A stretch of 64,000 nt of DNA from Sphingomonas sp. FARSPH. GTDB lineage: Bacteria; Pseudomonadota; Alphaproteobacteria; Sphingomonadales; Sphingomonadaceae. The DNA is taken from the NCBI RefSeq assembly GCF_003355005.1, contig NZ_CP029985.1:744001-808000 (forward strand), read 5' to 3'. A model generated the notes under the pieces. That model made no database searches. It worked only from the letters and a program-made list of their open reading frames with translations, and was not told the origin of the DNA. Every line of letters begins with the position of its first letter. The stretch's first letter is position 1. The translations under genes were made by a program, and so were the position numbers. Shown here piece after piece: positions 1 to 11,261 of the stretch.

Positions 1-649
1 CACTCGCCGGATTGTTTCCGGAAGTGGACGAAGTGGAAGACACGTCGCGCTTCGACGCGGAGAGCGGCACGGGGATCAACTGGCGCCCGGTCGGCTCCTG
101 CACCAATGCCGACACGAACTTCGAATAGAAGAGGTGCGCGACGTCGAACTCGCCGCGCTTGAAGCGGGCGACGAGGTCGTCGGCGACGACACGCGCATCG
201 TCGAACGACACCGTCTTGACGTGCGCCATGTCATGGTCGGCGGCGATCGCGTCGGCGTAGAAACGCTTGAGCACGCGCCCCTTCTTGCCGACGAGATAGA
301 AGCGCACGGTCTTGCCCTGCGCCGTCAGCTCCTCGGCCTTGCGGCGTGCGGCGCGGACGATGTTGCTGTTGAACGCACCCGCGAGGCCGCGCTCGCTGGT
401 CGCGACGACGAGCAGATGGACCTGGTCCTTGCCCGTGCCCGCGAGCAGCGGCGAGGCGCCGACACCGCCGACGCGGCTCGCGAGGCTCGCCATCACCGCT
501 TCCAGCCGCTCGGCGTAAGGACGGCCGTTCTGCGCCGCATCCTGCGCCCGGCGCAGCTTGGCCGCGGCGACCATCTTCATCGCCTTGGTGATCTTCTGCG
601 TCGACTTCACCGAGCCGATGCGAAGCTTGAGGGCCTTCAAACTTGCCAT
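1..649 (-). CDS. atpG: ATP synthase F1 subunit gamma (3' end outside window)
   Basis: Gamma subunit of the F1 sector, the rotating central stalk inside the alpha3beta3 ring. Only the N-terminal 216 or so residues are present; the gene runs off the left edge. The protein begins MASLKALKLRIGSVKSTQ and continues with the conserved KITKAMKMVAAAKLRRAQ helix, then the SERGLAGAFN stretch typical of the family. The ATG at 649 has a good ribosome binding site (AGAGGA, 6-7 nt upstream). It is the third gene after atpH and atpA on the minus strand, but separated from atpA by a 107-bp gap filled by a REP-like element. The identification is secure from sequence and gene order. Confidence 0.97.
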   Translation of the reverse strand, partial: MASLKALKLRIGSVKSTQKITKAMKMVAAAKLRRAQDAAQNGRPYAERLEAVMASLASRVGGVGASPLLAGTGKDQVHLLVVATSERGLAGAFNSNIVRAARRKAEELTAQGKTVRFYLVGKKGRVLKRFYADAIAADHDMAHVKTVSFDDARVVADDLVARFKRGEFDVAHLFYSKFVSALVQEPTGRQLIPVPLSASKRDVSSTSSTSGNNPAS

Positions 650-665
650 CTACGGTCCTCTTCCC

Positions 666-744
666 GTCATGCCGGACTTGATCCGGCATCCCGCTTCTTC
701 TGCGCTGAGCAGGAAGCGGGACCCCGGCGCAAGGCCGGGGTGAC
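666..744. repeat. REP-like inverted repeat between atpA and atpG
   Basis: Two palindromic modules: GTCATGCCGGACTTGATCCG followed by the rest of a GCCGGA/TCCGGC hairpin, then GACCCCGGC...GCCGGGGTGACG. The outer ends GTCAT / GTGAC recur in similar elements at 22984, 50830, 50961, 62610 and 62783. It lies inside the atp operon, where it may stabilise mRNA ends or cause partial termination; that role is inference. Confidence 0.75.
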
Positions 745-756
745 GCAGCTGTAATC

Positions 757-2845
<2,089 letters not shown>

Positions 2846-3062
2846 GCGATCGAGGCCCCTCGTAACTGGTGGTCGTAACTGCTGTTGGCCCATGGGGAAG
2901 AGGGCGCGCAGACGCGCACCTGCAATGGGTTGCGGGCGGCTAGCATGGGGGTCGCGATGATGCAAGCGATGCGCATGCGGCGCCGGCACCACGATGAAAT
3001 CTGAACGAGGCCGCAACGGCCCGTTCAGGATCGCGGGCGCAAGCGTCGACGACACAGACGGG

Positions 3063-4007
3063 ATGGATGGGGCGATGCGCAGTTCGACGGCCGCATGGAT
3101 GGTTTCGGCAACGCTGGCGGCGATCTCGCTGGGGGCCCCGCCCGCCTCGGCCGAGGTGCTGCGCGTCGAGGGCATCTTCGCCGCCACCGCGCGCGAGGCG
3201 AGCATGCTGCCGACGCTGGGCGTCGGACCGATCGGCGGGCCGCAGGGCGGCGACCTGTCCGATGCGATCGAGCGGCGGCTGGCGACGCTGGGCCGCGACG
3301 GCGTGCGCCATGCGCAGATCGTCCCCGCCGGGCTGCGTCCCGACGGCCTGCTGGTCGGCGACGCTGGCGCGACCGTCAGCCGCGACGATTATAGCGAGAC
3401 GCGCGAACGCTGCACCGAGAAGAAGGACGACAAGTGCATCAAGCGCGTCCGTTACGGCGTCGCCTGCACGCGGCGGACGATCGCGGTGCGCGCGGACCTG
3501 CGCATCGTCCGCTACAAGGACGAGCGCGTGCTGTTCGCCGCGCCCAAGACGCGCGACGACACGAGCAGCTGGTGCGAGGATTCGGGCGTCGAGACGAGCG
3601 CGAGCGGCCAGATCGATTCGATGATCGAGTCGATCGCGCAGGAGGTGCGCTTCGACCTCGCGCCGCATCGCGAAAGCTACAAGATCCGCGTCAATGAAAG
3701 CCGCGATGGCCTGACGCCGCAAGCCGCGGCGCTGTTCAAACAGGCGGTGCGCCTGACCAAGCACGATCCGCAAGAAGCATGCCGCACCTTCGCCGCGGTC
3801 GACGCGATGGCGCCCGATCACGGACCGACGATGTTCAACCTGGCGCTCTGCGCGGAATCGGCGGGCCTCTACGCCGAGGCATCGGACCGCTACACGCGCG
3901 CGCGGCTGTTCGCGCCCAAGGCAGGCGGCGACGTGACGCGCGGCCTGGCGCGCGTCGGCGCGCTCGCGGCGGGGGCGGAGGACGTGCGCCATATGGCGGC
4001 GCTTTAG
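3063..4007 (+). CDS. Secreted protein with C-terminal TPR-like helices, function unknown
   Basis: Not a family I recognise by name. With ATG at 3063 (or 3075, equally plausible) the product begins with a clean Sec signal peptide, MRSSTAAWMVSATLAAISLG followed by a PPASA cleavage site. The mature part has a beta-rich region with several Cys (RCTEKKDDKC, ACTRR, SWCED) and a C-terminal segment (about the last 90 residues) with helix pairs resembling one or two TPR units (AVRLTKHDPQEACRTF, PTMFNLALCAESAGLYAEA). The periplasm is the expected location. It is divergent from the atp operon and upstream of ada, with no operon partner that hints at a role. Confidence 0.8.
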   Translation: MDGAMRSSTAAWMVSATLAAISLGAPPASAEVLRVEGIFAATAREASMLPTLGVGPIGGPQGGDLSDAIERRLATLGRDGVRHAQIVPAGLRPDGLLVGDAGATVSRDDYSETRERCTEKKDDKCIKRVRYGVACTRRTIAVRADLRIVRYKDERVLFAAPKTRDDTSSWCEDSGVETSASGQIDSMIESIAQEVRFDLAPHRESYKIRVNESRDGLTPQAAALFKQAVRLTKHDPQEACRTFAAVDAMAPDHGPTMFNLALCAESAGLYAEASDRYTRARLFAPKAGGDVTRGLARVGALAAGAEDVRHMAAL

Positions 4008-4091
4008 GGGCGGCATTGCAGGGCGGGCGCGTTCGACTTCGAGCGCAAGCGGCGGGACGCACGGTGTCCGCATGCGCGCTATAAGAGCGTC

Positions 4092-5123
4092 ATGACCGAT
4101 GCGATCGATACCGACGCCGCCTGGGCGGCCTTTCAGACGCGAGACCGCCGCGCCGACGGCGCCTTCGTCGTCGCCGTGCGCACGACGGGCATCTATTGCC
4201 GGCCGAGCTGCCCGGCGCGGCGGCCCGCGCGCGACAACGTCGCTTTCTTTGCGGACGGCGCGGCCGCGGGCGCGGCGGGCTTCCGCCCCTGCCGCCGCTG
4301 CACGCCCGATACGAAAGCGCGCGACGATGCCGCGGTGGCGAAGGCGGCGGCGCTGATCGCGGCGCAGGAGGAGGCGATCCCGCTCGCGACGCTCGCCGCC
4401 GCGGTCGGCTATGCCCCGCATCATTTCCAGCGAGTGTTCACCCGCGCGACGGGCATGAGCCCCGCCGCCTACGCCCGCGCCCGACGCGCCGCGCGCGCCG
4501 CCGACACGCTACACGCCAGCGCGCGCGTCACGGACGCGCTCTACGCCGCAGGCTATGGCGCGCCCAGCCGCTTCTATGCCGAAGCGGGCGCGCGTCTCGG
4601 CATGACGCCGTCTGCCTGGGCACGGGGCGGCGCGGGCGTGACGATCCGCTGGACGCGCGTCGACACCAGCCTCGGCCCGCTGCTGATCGCGGCGACAGAG
4701 GTCGGGCTATGCCGTATCGCGTTCGACGAGGACGAGGCCACGCTCGCGGCGCGTTTCCCGCACGCGACGATCGCGCCCGCCGATGCGCGGCTCGCCGATC
4801 TCGCCGCCGCGGTCGTCGCCGAGGTGGAGGGCACGCGCCCGGCCGGCGACCTGCCGCTCGACGTGCGCGGCACGGCGTTTCAGGAAGCGGTGTGGCAGGC
4901 GCTGCGCCGCATCCCGGCGGGCGAGACGCTGAGCTATGCCGCGCTCGCCGTCGCCGCCGGCCACCCCGGCGCGACGCGCGCGGCGGGCAGCGCGTGCGGC
5001 GCCAATCCGCTCGCGGTCATCGTCCCCTGTCACCGCGTCACGCGCGGCGACGGCGCGCCGGGCGGCTATGCCTGGGGCGCGGACCGCAAGCGTGCGCTGC
5101 TGGCGCGGGAGCGCGCCGACTGA
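4092..5123 (+). CDS. ada: Ada: DNA methylphosphotriester repair / AraC regulator / O6-methylguanine-DNA methyltransferase
   Basis: Complete three-part Ada protein of 343 residues. N-terminal Ada zinc domain with the four Cys of IYCRPSC and FRPCRRC (about residues 36-75), where the first Cys takes methyl groups from phosphotriesters; an AraC-type DNA-binding middle (HHFQRVFTRATGMSPAAY, about 115-180); and a C-terminal methyltransferase domain with the active-site motif IVPCHRV near residue 315. In known Ada proteins, methylation of the N-terminal Cys turns the protein into an activator of the adaptive response. No alkB or alkA is adjacent. ATG at 4092 begins the conserved N-terminus. Confidence 0.96.
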   Translation: MTDAIDTDAAWAAFQTRDRRADGAFVVAVRTTGIYCRPSCPARRPARDNVAFFADGAAAGAAGFRPCRRCTPDTKARDDAAVAKAAALIAAQEEAIPLATLAAAVGYAPHHFQRVFTRATGMSPAAYARARRAARAADTLHASARVTDALYAAGYGAPSRFYAEAGARLGMTPSAWARGGAGVTIRWTRVDTSLGPLLIAATEVGLCRIAFDEDEATLAARFPHATIAPADARLADLAAAVVAEVEGTRPAGDLPLDVRGTAFQEAVWQALRRIPAGETLSYAALAVAAGHPGATRAAGSACGANPLAVIVPCHRVTRGDGAPGGYAWGADRKRALLARERAD

Positions 5124-5163
5124 ACATACGTCGAGACGCATGTTGCGGTGCCGGCCCGTTCCC

Positions 5164-6669
5164 CTACCCCCCCTTGCGGCAGGTGTAGACGAGCTTCTCG
5201 TTGGGCAGCGGTGGCAAGGTCGCGCGGATCGCGGCCTCCGCCTGCGCGAGCCGGTCGATCGCGCCGGGGGCGATCGTGCACGCCTTGGGCGCAGTGTCGC
5301 CGCGCAGCTTGCGCACCATCTCCATCGCGCCTGCGCCGAGCAGATAGCGCGTGTTGGTATAGGTCCGGGTCGCAGGATCGAAGCCGAGCACCGACACCGT
5401 CTGTTCGCCGTCGGGCACCAGCACGCGCTGCCAGCGGTCGCCGTCGGGCAGATATTGCGTGCGCCCGTTGACGCAGCCGCTGCGCCCCCAGTCGAGCGGG
5501 ACGTCGGCGGTCGACGATACGGTGACGCGGCTGCGTTCGGGGACGAGGCTGCACGTCAGCTTGCCGAGCGGGGCGTTCGCAGTGGATGCCGGGCGCGCGG
5601 CCGCGGCCACGGCGGGCAGGCTGACCTCCGCCGAGGGACGCAGCAGGTAGACGACGACCGCCGCCGCCATCAGCGCCGCGCCGCCGCCCAGCGCCCAGCG
5701 CGCGCGTCGCCGGTCGCCCTGCAGCACGAGGAAGCCCGCCGCCCCGATCCCCATAGCGCCCAGCACCAGCATCAGCCCGGCGAGCGCCATCCGATCCTCG
5801 CGCCGGGTCAGCGCGGCGGTACGCGCCGCCGCCAGCGTCTCTTCCCGGGCGAGCGCGTCGCGCGCCATCGTCTCGCGCGCATTGGTCGCCGCGTCGCTGC
5901 GCGCGCGGGCATCCGCCTCGCTGTCGTCGCGCATCCGCTCCTCGATCGAGGTGCACGGCGTGCCGACCTGCTGGAACGGCTGTTTCGCCTTGCGCAGGAA
6001 GGCGGCGAGCTCGGTATCCGCGATCGCGAAGCCGAACGAGCTGTCGCCCTCCTCGCCGCGGGTGATCGCCGAATTGATGCCGATGACGCGGCCGCAGCGG
6101 TCGAGCAGCGGGCCGCCCGAATTGCCGCGCGCGATGCTGGCGGTGTGGAGCAGCACCTCGACCCCGGTCAGGCTGCGCCGCCCCGAGAACACGCCCTCGG
6201 ACCGGACGGGCGAGGTCGGGCGGATATAGTCGGCCGCCGATCGCGCGGTGGCGAGGTCGACGTTGCCCGGATAGCCGAGTGCGACGACCGGATCGCCCTC
6301 GTTCACCGGCCCGGTATAGAGCGTCGCGGGCGGCAGGCGCGCGCCCGAAAATTCGATCATCGCGAGATCGGCCTTCGCGTCATAGGCGACGACATGGCCC
6401 TGGAAGCTCTTGTCGCCCTCGCTCGGCACGACGCCGACGACGACATTGTCGGGATAGCGCTGGGCGAGTTCGGTGACGTGCGCGTTGGTGACCACGCGGT
6501 TCGGCGCGATCGCGACGCCGCTGCCGTGACCGAAGCCGACGACCTGGCCGTCGACCACCGCGATCGTCACGATCCGGACGACGCCGCGCGCGGTCGCGCC
6601 GATATCGTCCGCCGCCGCGGGCGTCGCCGCGGCGAGAAGGGCGAGCAGGAGGAGCAGCCGGCGTATCAT
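5164..6669 (-). CDS. Membrane-tethered trypsin-like serine protease
   Basis: Chymotrypsin-fold (S1C/HtrA-like) protease with a signal peptide (RRLLLLLALLAAATPAAA). Catalytic triad visible: His in TNAHV (near residue 64), Asp in KADLAMIEF (near 101), Ser in ARGNSGGPLL (near 184). After the protease domain come an Ala/Arg/Glu-rich probable coiled coil (ERMRDDSEADARARSDAA), two hydrophobic segments (LAGLMLVLGAMGIGAAGFLV and WALGGGAALMAAAVVVYLL) and a C-terminal beta-rich domain with CSLVP and YTCRKGG. No PDZ domain is seen, unlike DegP. Start is ATG 6669; a GTG lies one codon upstream. Substrate unknown. Convergent with ada. Confidence 0.85.
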   Translation of the reverse strand: MIRRLLLLLALLAAATPAAADDIGATARGVVRIVTIAVVDGQVVGFGHGSGVAIAPNRVVTNAHVTELAQRYPDNVVVGVVPSEGDKSFQGHVVAYDAKADLAMIEFSGARLPPATLYTGPVNEGDPVVALGYPGNVDLATARSAADYIRPTSPVRSEGVFSGRRSLTGVEVLLHTASIARGNSGGPLLDRCGRVIGINSAITRGEEGDSSFGFAIADTELAAFLRKAKQPFQQVGTPCTSIEERMRDDSEADARARSDAATNARETMARDALAREETLAAARTAALTRREDRMALAGLMLVLGAMGIGAAGFLVLQGDRRRARWALGGGAALMAAAVVVYLLRPSAEVSLPAVAAAARPASTANAPLGKLTCSLVPERSRVTVSSTADVPLDWGRSGCVNGRTQYLPDGDRWQRVLVPDGEQTVSVLGFDPATRTYTNTRYLLGAGAMEMVRKLRGDTAPKACTIAPGAIDRLAQAEAAIRATLPPLPNEKLVYTCRKGG

Positions 6670-6809
6670 CACGGCGGCATCCCGAACGGGACGCGCGCGC
6701 CGCTGTCAAGCATGTCCGTTTCCGACCGCGCCGGTTCGCCGGCGGTTTGGTTAGGAAAATGTCAAACCTTGGCCCCTACCCCTCTGCCCTCGAATATGAG
6801 GATCGTGGG

Positions 6810-8366
6810 ATGAGCGCGTTCGGCCGTCGCAATGGAATGGGAAGCGGGCAGCCCGTGCGCCCGGCGTTCGGCGTCGCCAAGCCGATGCAGGGCGGCGGCT
6901 TCGCCCGCAGCGAACCGGAACCGCTGGCCGGCGGCGGCCAGTTTCCGCCGATCGACGGGATCGCGGCGCTGGGCGGCGCCGACGCGCTGACGCCCGACGG
7001 CTTCGGCCCCGGCACGATGCCCGGCGCGGCGATGGACGCGATGGCCCGCCTCGCCGAGCGGCAGAACGCCAGCGGCGATGCCGGCAACAGCCGCGCCGAA
7101 GGCTTCGAGGCGTCCGTCCACAAGATCAAGGAACAGGTCCTCCCCCGCCTGCTCGAACGCGTCGACCCGGAAGCGGCGGCGACGCTGGGCAAGGACGAGC
7201 TGGCCGAGGAATTCCGCCCGATCATCGGCGAGGTGCTCGCCGAACTGAAGCTGACGCTCAACCGGCGCGAGCAATTCGCGCTGGAAAAGGTGCTGGTCGA
7301 CGAACTGCTCGGGCTCGGGCCGCTCGAGGAACTGCTCGCCGATCCGGCGGTCAGCGACATCATGGTCAACGGCCCCGACCAGACCTACGTCGAGCGAAAG
7401 GGCAAGCTGGAGCTGGCGCAGATCCAGTTCCGCGACGAGGAGCATCTGTTCCAGATCGCGCAGCGCATCTGCAACTCGGTCGGCCGCCGCGTCGACCAGA
7501 CGACCCCGCTCGCCGACGCGCGCCTGAAGGACGGCAGCCGCGTCAACGTCATCGTGCCGCCGCTCTCCTTGCGCGGCACCGCCATCTCGATCCGCAAATT
7601 CTCCGCGAAACCGATCACGCTCGACATGATGGCCGCGGGCGGATCGATGTCGACCAAGATGGCGACCGCGCTGAAGATCGCGGGCGCGAGCCGGTTCAAC
7701 GTCGTCATCAGCGGCGGCACCGGTTCGGGCAAGACGACGATGCTCAACGCTTTGTCGAAGATGATCGACCCGGGCGAGCGCGTGCTGACGATCGAGGACG
7801 CGGCCGAACTCCGCCTGCAGCAGCCGCACTGGCTGCCGCTGGAAACGCGACCCGCCAACCTGGAGGGGCAAGGCGAGATCAGCATCCGCGACCTCGTCAA
7901 GAACGCGCTGCGCATGCGCCCGGATCGCATCATCCTGGGCGAAATCCGCGGCGCGGAATGTTTCGACATGCTCGCCGCGATGAACACCGGCCACGACGGA
8001 TCGATGTGTACGCTGCACGCCAATTCCCCGCGCGAGGCGCTCGCCCGCATGGAGAATATGGTGATGATGTCCGACATCAAGGTGCCCAAGGAGGCGATCA
8101 GCCGCCAGATCGCCGATTCGGTGGAGCTCATCATCCAGGTGAAGCGGCTACGCGACGGCAGCCGCCGCGTCACCAACGTCACCGAGGTGATCGGCATGGA
8201 AGGCCCGGTGATCGTCACGCAGGAACTGTTCAAGTTCGAGTATCTGGACGAGAGCGCCGACGGCAAGATCATCGGCGAATATCGCTCGATGGGCCTTCGC
8301 CCCTACACGCTCGACAAGGCGAAGCAGTTCGGCTTCGACAGCGCCTTCCTCGAAGCGTGCCTGTAA
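6810..8366 (+). CDS. cpaF: CpaF-type secretion/pilus ATPase
   Basis: Hexameric type II/IV secretion-superfamily ATPase of the CpaF/TadA group, which powers Flp/Tad pili. I use ATG 6810 (MSAFGRRNG), which has AGGA 7 nt upstream; the frame is open to a TTG at 6747. The N-terminal ~110 residues are Gly/Pro-rich; then comes the CpaF N-domain (LLERVDPEAAATLGKDEL), the SDIMVNGPDQTYVERKGKLE segment, Walker A SGGTGSGKTTM (about residues 301-310), Asp box LTIEDAAELRLQQ, and Walker B RIILGEIRGAE. It stands alone: no cpaB, cpaC, cpaE or tadBC genes are in the window. The next gene overlaps its 3' end by 10 bp. Confidence 0.93.
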   Translation: MSAFGRRNGMGSGQPVRPAFGVAKPMQGGGFARSEPEPLAGGGQFPPIDGIAALGGADALTPDGFGPGTMPGAAMDAMARLAERQNASGDAGNSRAEGFEASVHKIKEQVLPRLLERVDPEAAATLGKDELAEEFRPIIGEVLAELKLTLNRREQFALEKVLVDELLGLGPLEELLADPAVSDIMVNGPDQTYVERKGKLELAQIQFRDEEHLFQIAQRICNSVGRRVDQTTPLADARLKDGSRVNVIVPPLSLRGTAISIRKFSAKPITLDMMAAGGSMSTKMATALKIAGASRFNVVISGGTGSGKTTMLNALSKMIDPGERVLTIEDAAELRLQQPHWLPLETRPANLEGQGEISIRDLVKNALRMRPDRIILGEIRGAECFDMLAAMNTGHDGSMCTLHANSPREALARMENMVMMSDIKVPKEAISRQIADSVELIIQVKRLRDGSRRVTNVTEVIGMEGPVIVTQELFKFEYLDESADGKIIGEYRSMGLRPYTLDKAKQFGFDSAFLEACL

Positions 8367-10048
8367 GCCGACCCGCCTATTTTCCTCCCGCTCCGGCGGC
8401 AGCCGGGGGGGAAAGCCGGACGTGGGCCGCGCCTGGACGGGAAAGGGGGCAGCACGCGCGCGAGCGGCTCACCGCGGCAGCCCTTCTCACCCCCCTGCTG
8501 CTCGTGCTGCTGCCACTCGCCTTCTACCTTGCGCTGTTCCATCCCGCGACGCTCGACATCGGCAATGCCGGCTGGCTGATCCGCGGCACCGACAATGGCG
8601 AGAATGCGCTGGGGGCGCATGCCTATTGGCACGATGCGCGCGCGGGCGCGTCGCTATGGACCGGCTTGCTCAATGCGCCCGACGGCGTGCCGCTGCTGTT
8701 CACCGACAGCAATCCGCTCGCGACGCTTGTCGCCAAGCCGTTCGCCGCGTGGCTGCCCGCCGATGCGCAGCTGGTCGGACCGATCCTGCTCGCCAATCTG
8801 ATCCTGCAGGCGCTGTTCGCCTGGCTGCTGCTGCGCCGCCACGCGCCGGGGGCCATCGCGCTGTGGGCGGGCGTGGTGCTGCTCGCCTTCCCGCCGACGC
8901 TCGCCAACCGGTTCATCCACGTCAACCTGATGGCGCACTGGACGATCCTCGCCGCGCTGTGGCTGGCGCTCGATCCCGGCCGCGCCGCGCGCTGGCGATG
9001 GTGGGCGGCGCTGATCGTCGTCACCGCGCTGATCCACAACTACCTGCTCGCGATGGTCGGCATCCTGTGGGGGGCGGTATTGCTCGACCGGTTCGTGCAA
9101 GGGTCGTGGCGCGCGCGCGCCGGAATCGTCGCGCAGGGCGCCGCGATGCTCGCGATCGTCGCGGTGGTGGCGCACTGGCTGGGCGTCGGCGACCAGATGC
9201 CGACCGAATTCTACGGCGCGTTCGCGGTGCCCGTCGACGGCCTGTGGCACCCGCATGCCAATGGCGTGTCGCGGCTGTTCGATACGCTCACCGGCCCCGC
9301 CCCCTACGATCCGGCGCAATGGTATGAGGGGTTCCAGTATCTGGGCGCGGGCGGGCTCTTGCTGGTCGGCGCGGCCTGGCTGATCGCGCGGCGTCGGCCC
9401 GCGAGCGACGCGGCGCAGCGGACGACCCGGCGGCTGCGCCTGCTCGTCCCCGCGCTCGGCCTGCTCGCCATCCTGTCGGTATGGAGCGCGCCCTTGCCGA
9501 CCGCCCTGCTCCACGCGCTCGACCCGGTGCGCGCGTCGGGGCGATTGTTCTGGCCGGTCGGCTATGCGCTGATCCTGCTCGCACTGCTCGCGGTCTATCG
9601 CCTGCCCGCGCGCGCCGCCGGCGCCTTACTGGCGGGGCTCGTCGCGGTGCAGGCGATCGACCTGGCGCCTATGGCGCGCGGCATCCGCACCGCCAGCGCC
9701 GATGCGGCGACGCACCGCCTGTATGTCCGCACGACCGATCCGCGCTGGGACGCGCTGGTGCGCGCCGCGACCTCCGTCGCGTTCATGCCCGGCCAGCCGC
9801 CGCGCGACCTGTCGCTATATCAGGAAGTGGCGTGGCGCGCGGTCGACGCCGGTCGTCCCGTCACCAGCGTCTATGCCGCGCGCACCGGCCGCCGCACCGC
9901 CGAACGCCTGGCGCGCGAGCGGCGCGCGTTCGACCACGGCGCGCTCGTCCCCGGCCGCCTCTACGTCCTGCTGAGGACGGCATCGCCGCCCGCGGGCGTC
10001 ACGCCGCTGATCCTCGACGGCGTGCCCGTCATCGCGCCCCGGCCGTAG
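8357..10048 (+). CDS. Large polytopic inner-membrane protein, DUF6311-like (copy 1)
   Basis: About 10 or more hydrophobic segments spread over the protein (for example LLTPLLLVLLPLAFYLALF near the N-terminus), then a soluble C-terminal region. Conserved blocks GWLIRGTDNGENALG, LFTDSNPL, ADAQLVG, RASGRLFWPV and SLYQEVAWRAVDAG recur nearly unchanged in the gene at 34427, so they are paralogues. From memory this matches the DUF6311 family; function unknown, the membrane architecture recalls GT-C glycosyltransferases. Start uncertain: GTG at 8357 overlaps cpaF by 10 bp, and the first ~38 residues are Pro/Gly/Arg-rich and lack a counterpart in copy 2. Confidence 0.85.
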   Translation: MPVSRPAYFPPAPAAAGGESRTWAAPGRERGQHARERLTAAALLTPLLLVLLPLAFYLALFHPATLDIGNAGWLIRGTDNGENALGAHAYWHDARAGASLWTGLLNAPDGVPLLFTDSNPLATLVAKPFAAWLPADAQLVGPILLANLILQALFAWLLLRRHAPGAIALWAGVVLLAFPPTLANRFIHVNLMAHWTILAALWLALDPGRAARWRWWAALIVVTALIHNYLLAMVGILWGAVLLDRFVQGSWRARAGIVAQGAAMLAIVAVVAHWLGVGDQMPTEFYGAFAVPVDGLWHPHANGVSRLFDTLTGPAPYDPAQWYEGFQYLGAGGLLLVGAAWLIARRRPASDAAQRTTRRLRLLVPALGLLAILSVWSAPLPTALLHALDPVRASGRLFWPVGYALILLALLAVYRLPARAAGALLAGLVAVQAIDLAPMARGIRTASADAATHRLYVRTTDPRWDALVRAATSVAFMPGQPPRDLSLYQEVAWRAVDAGRPVTSVYAARTGRRTAERLARERRAFDHGALVPGRLYVLLRTASPPAGVTPLILDGVPVIAPRP

Positions 10049-10082
10049 CGCCGGTGGCAAACGCGCGGTAGCAGGGGGGCAG

Positions 10083-11261
10083 ATGATCCCGATCGCCCTG
10101 CTCCTCGCCGCCGCCGCCCCGCCTCCCGGCCTCGCCATGCCGCAGGGCGACGGGGTCGCGACGCTCAGCCCCGGCAGCGCGGACATGTGGGTGCCGTTCG
10201 ACCTGACGCCGGGCAACCAGATCCGCTTCACGCTGACGCTCGATGCGCGGCCCGTCACCGCGATCCTCGACACCGGGGTCAGCCATTCGGTGCTCGCGCG
10301 CAAATCCGCCGCCGCCGACCCCGCACGCATCACCGACGGCGGCAAGGCGACGGCGATCGGCGGCGCGGTGACGATCGGCTGGCTGCCGACCGCGCGGCTG
10401 TCGCTCGGCGGACTGACTCGCACCGGCGGCGGCGTCACCGTCGCGGAGCTGCCCGCGCTCGCCACCGGCAGCGCCAAGCCGGTCGACATGCTGGTCGGGC
10501 GTGACATCGTCGCAGGGCAAGCGCTCGACATCGATTTCGCCAACCACCGCTTTCGCCTGCTGCCGTCGGGGCAATTGCCGTTCACCGGCGCGCTCGCCCC
10601 GCTCGCCATCTCGCCCGCGCGCCGCGTCTACGAAAGCAGCGCGACGATCGCCGGCCGCCGTGTCGCGCCGCTTGTCGTCGACACCGGCGACGGCGCGGCG
10701 CTGACGCTGTCGGACGCGACGTGGCGCACCGTCCGCCCGCGCGACGTCGCGACCACCACCACCATCTCGTTCGGACTCGCCGGCGCGGTGACGAGCACGC
10801 TCGCGATCCTGCCCGCGGTGACGATCGGCGAGCGCGTCGCGCGCGACGTCGAGGTGCGCGTCGAGCCGGCGGGCGGCTTTTCCGAACAGATCGGCGTCGC
10901 CGGCCGGATCGGCTCGGGCCTGCTCCAGCAGTATCGCGTGCTGCTCGATCCGTCGGCGGGCCGCATGGTATTGAAACCCGGTCCCGGCGCGGACGTGCCG
11001 CCGCTCCGCTCGACCAGCGGGCTGCTCGTCGGGATGGAGCCGGGCAAGCTCAAGGTGCTGCACGTCATGCGCGCCAGCCCCGCCGCCGCGACCGGCTGGC
11101 GCGCGGGCGACATGATCTGCACGATCGACGGCGCGGCGATCCCGGGCGACTATGCGACGAGCGCGCTTGCCGACTGGTCGATCGCGCCGCCGGGGACACA
11201 GGTGCGCCTGGGCCTGTGCGGCGGCCCGATCCGCACGCTGACCACGCGCGCCTTCTACTGA
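10083..11261 (+). CDS. Retropepsin-like aspartyl protease with C-terminal PDZ domain
   Basis: 392 residues with a short signal peptide (IALLLAAAAPPPGLAMP). Two aspartyl-protease half-domains are in one chain: DTG in TAILDTGVSHSVL (near residue 61) and DTG in LVVDTGDGAALTL (near residue 200), with the hydrophobic VGRDI and GSGLLQQY strands after each. The C-terminal ~85 residues form a PDZ domain (VMRASPAAATGWRAGDMICT, ending in a LGLC strand). Periplasmic or membrane-attached; substrate unknown. ATG at 10083 follows AGCAGGGGGGC. It ends 7 bp inside the convergent next gene. Confidence 0.85.
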   Translation: MIPIALLLAAAAPPPGLAMPQGDGVATLSPGSADMWVPFDLTPGNQIRFTLTLDARPVTAILDTGVSHSVLARKSAAADPARITDGGKATAIGGAVTIGWLPTARLSLGGLTRTGGGVTVAELPALATGSAKPVDMLVGRDIVAGQALDIDFANHRFRLLPSGQLPFTGALAPLAISPARRVYESSATIAGRRVAPLVVDTGDGAALTLSDATWRTVRPRDVATTTTISFGLAGAVTSTLAILPAVTIGERVARDVEVRVEPAGGFSEQIGVAGRIGSGLLQQYRVLLDPSAGRMVLKPGPGADVPPLRSTSGLLVGMEPGKLKVLHVMRASPAAATGWRAGDMICTIDGAAIPGDYATSALADWSIAPPGTQVRLGLCGGPIRTLTTRAFY

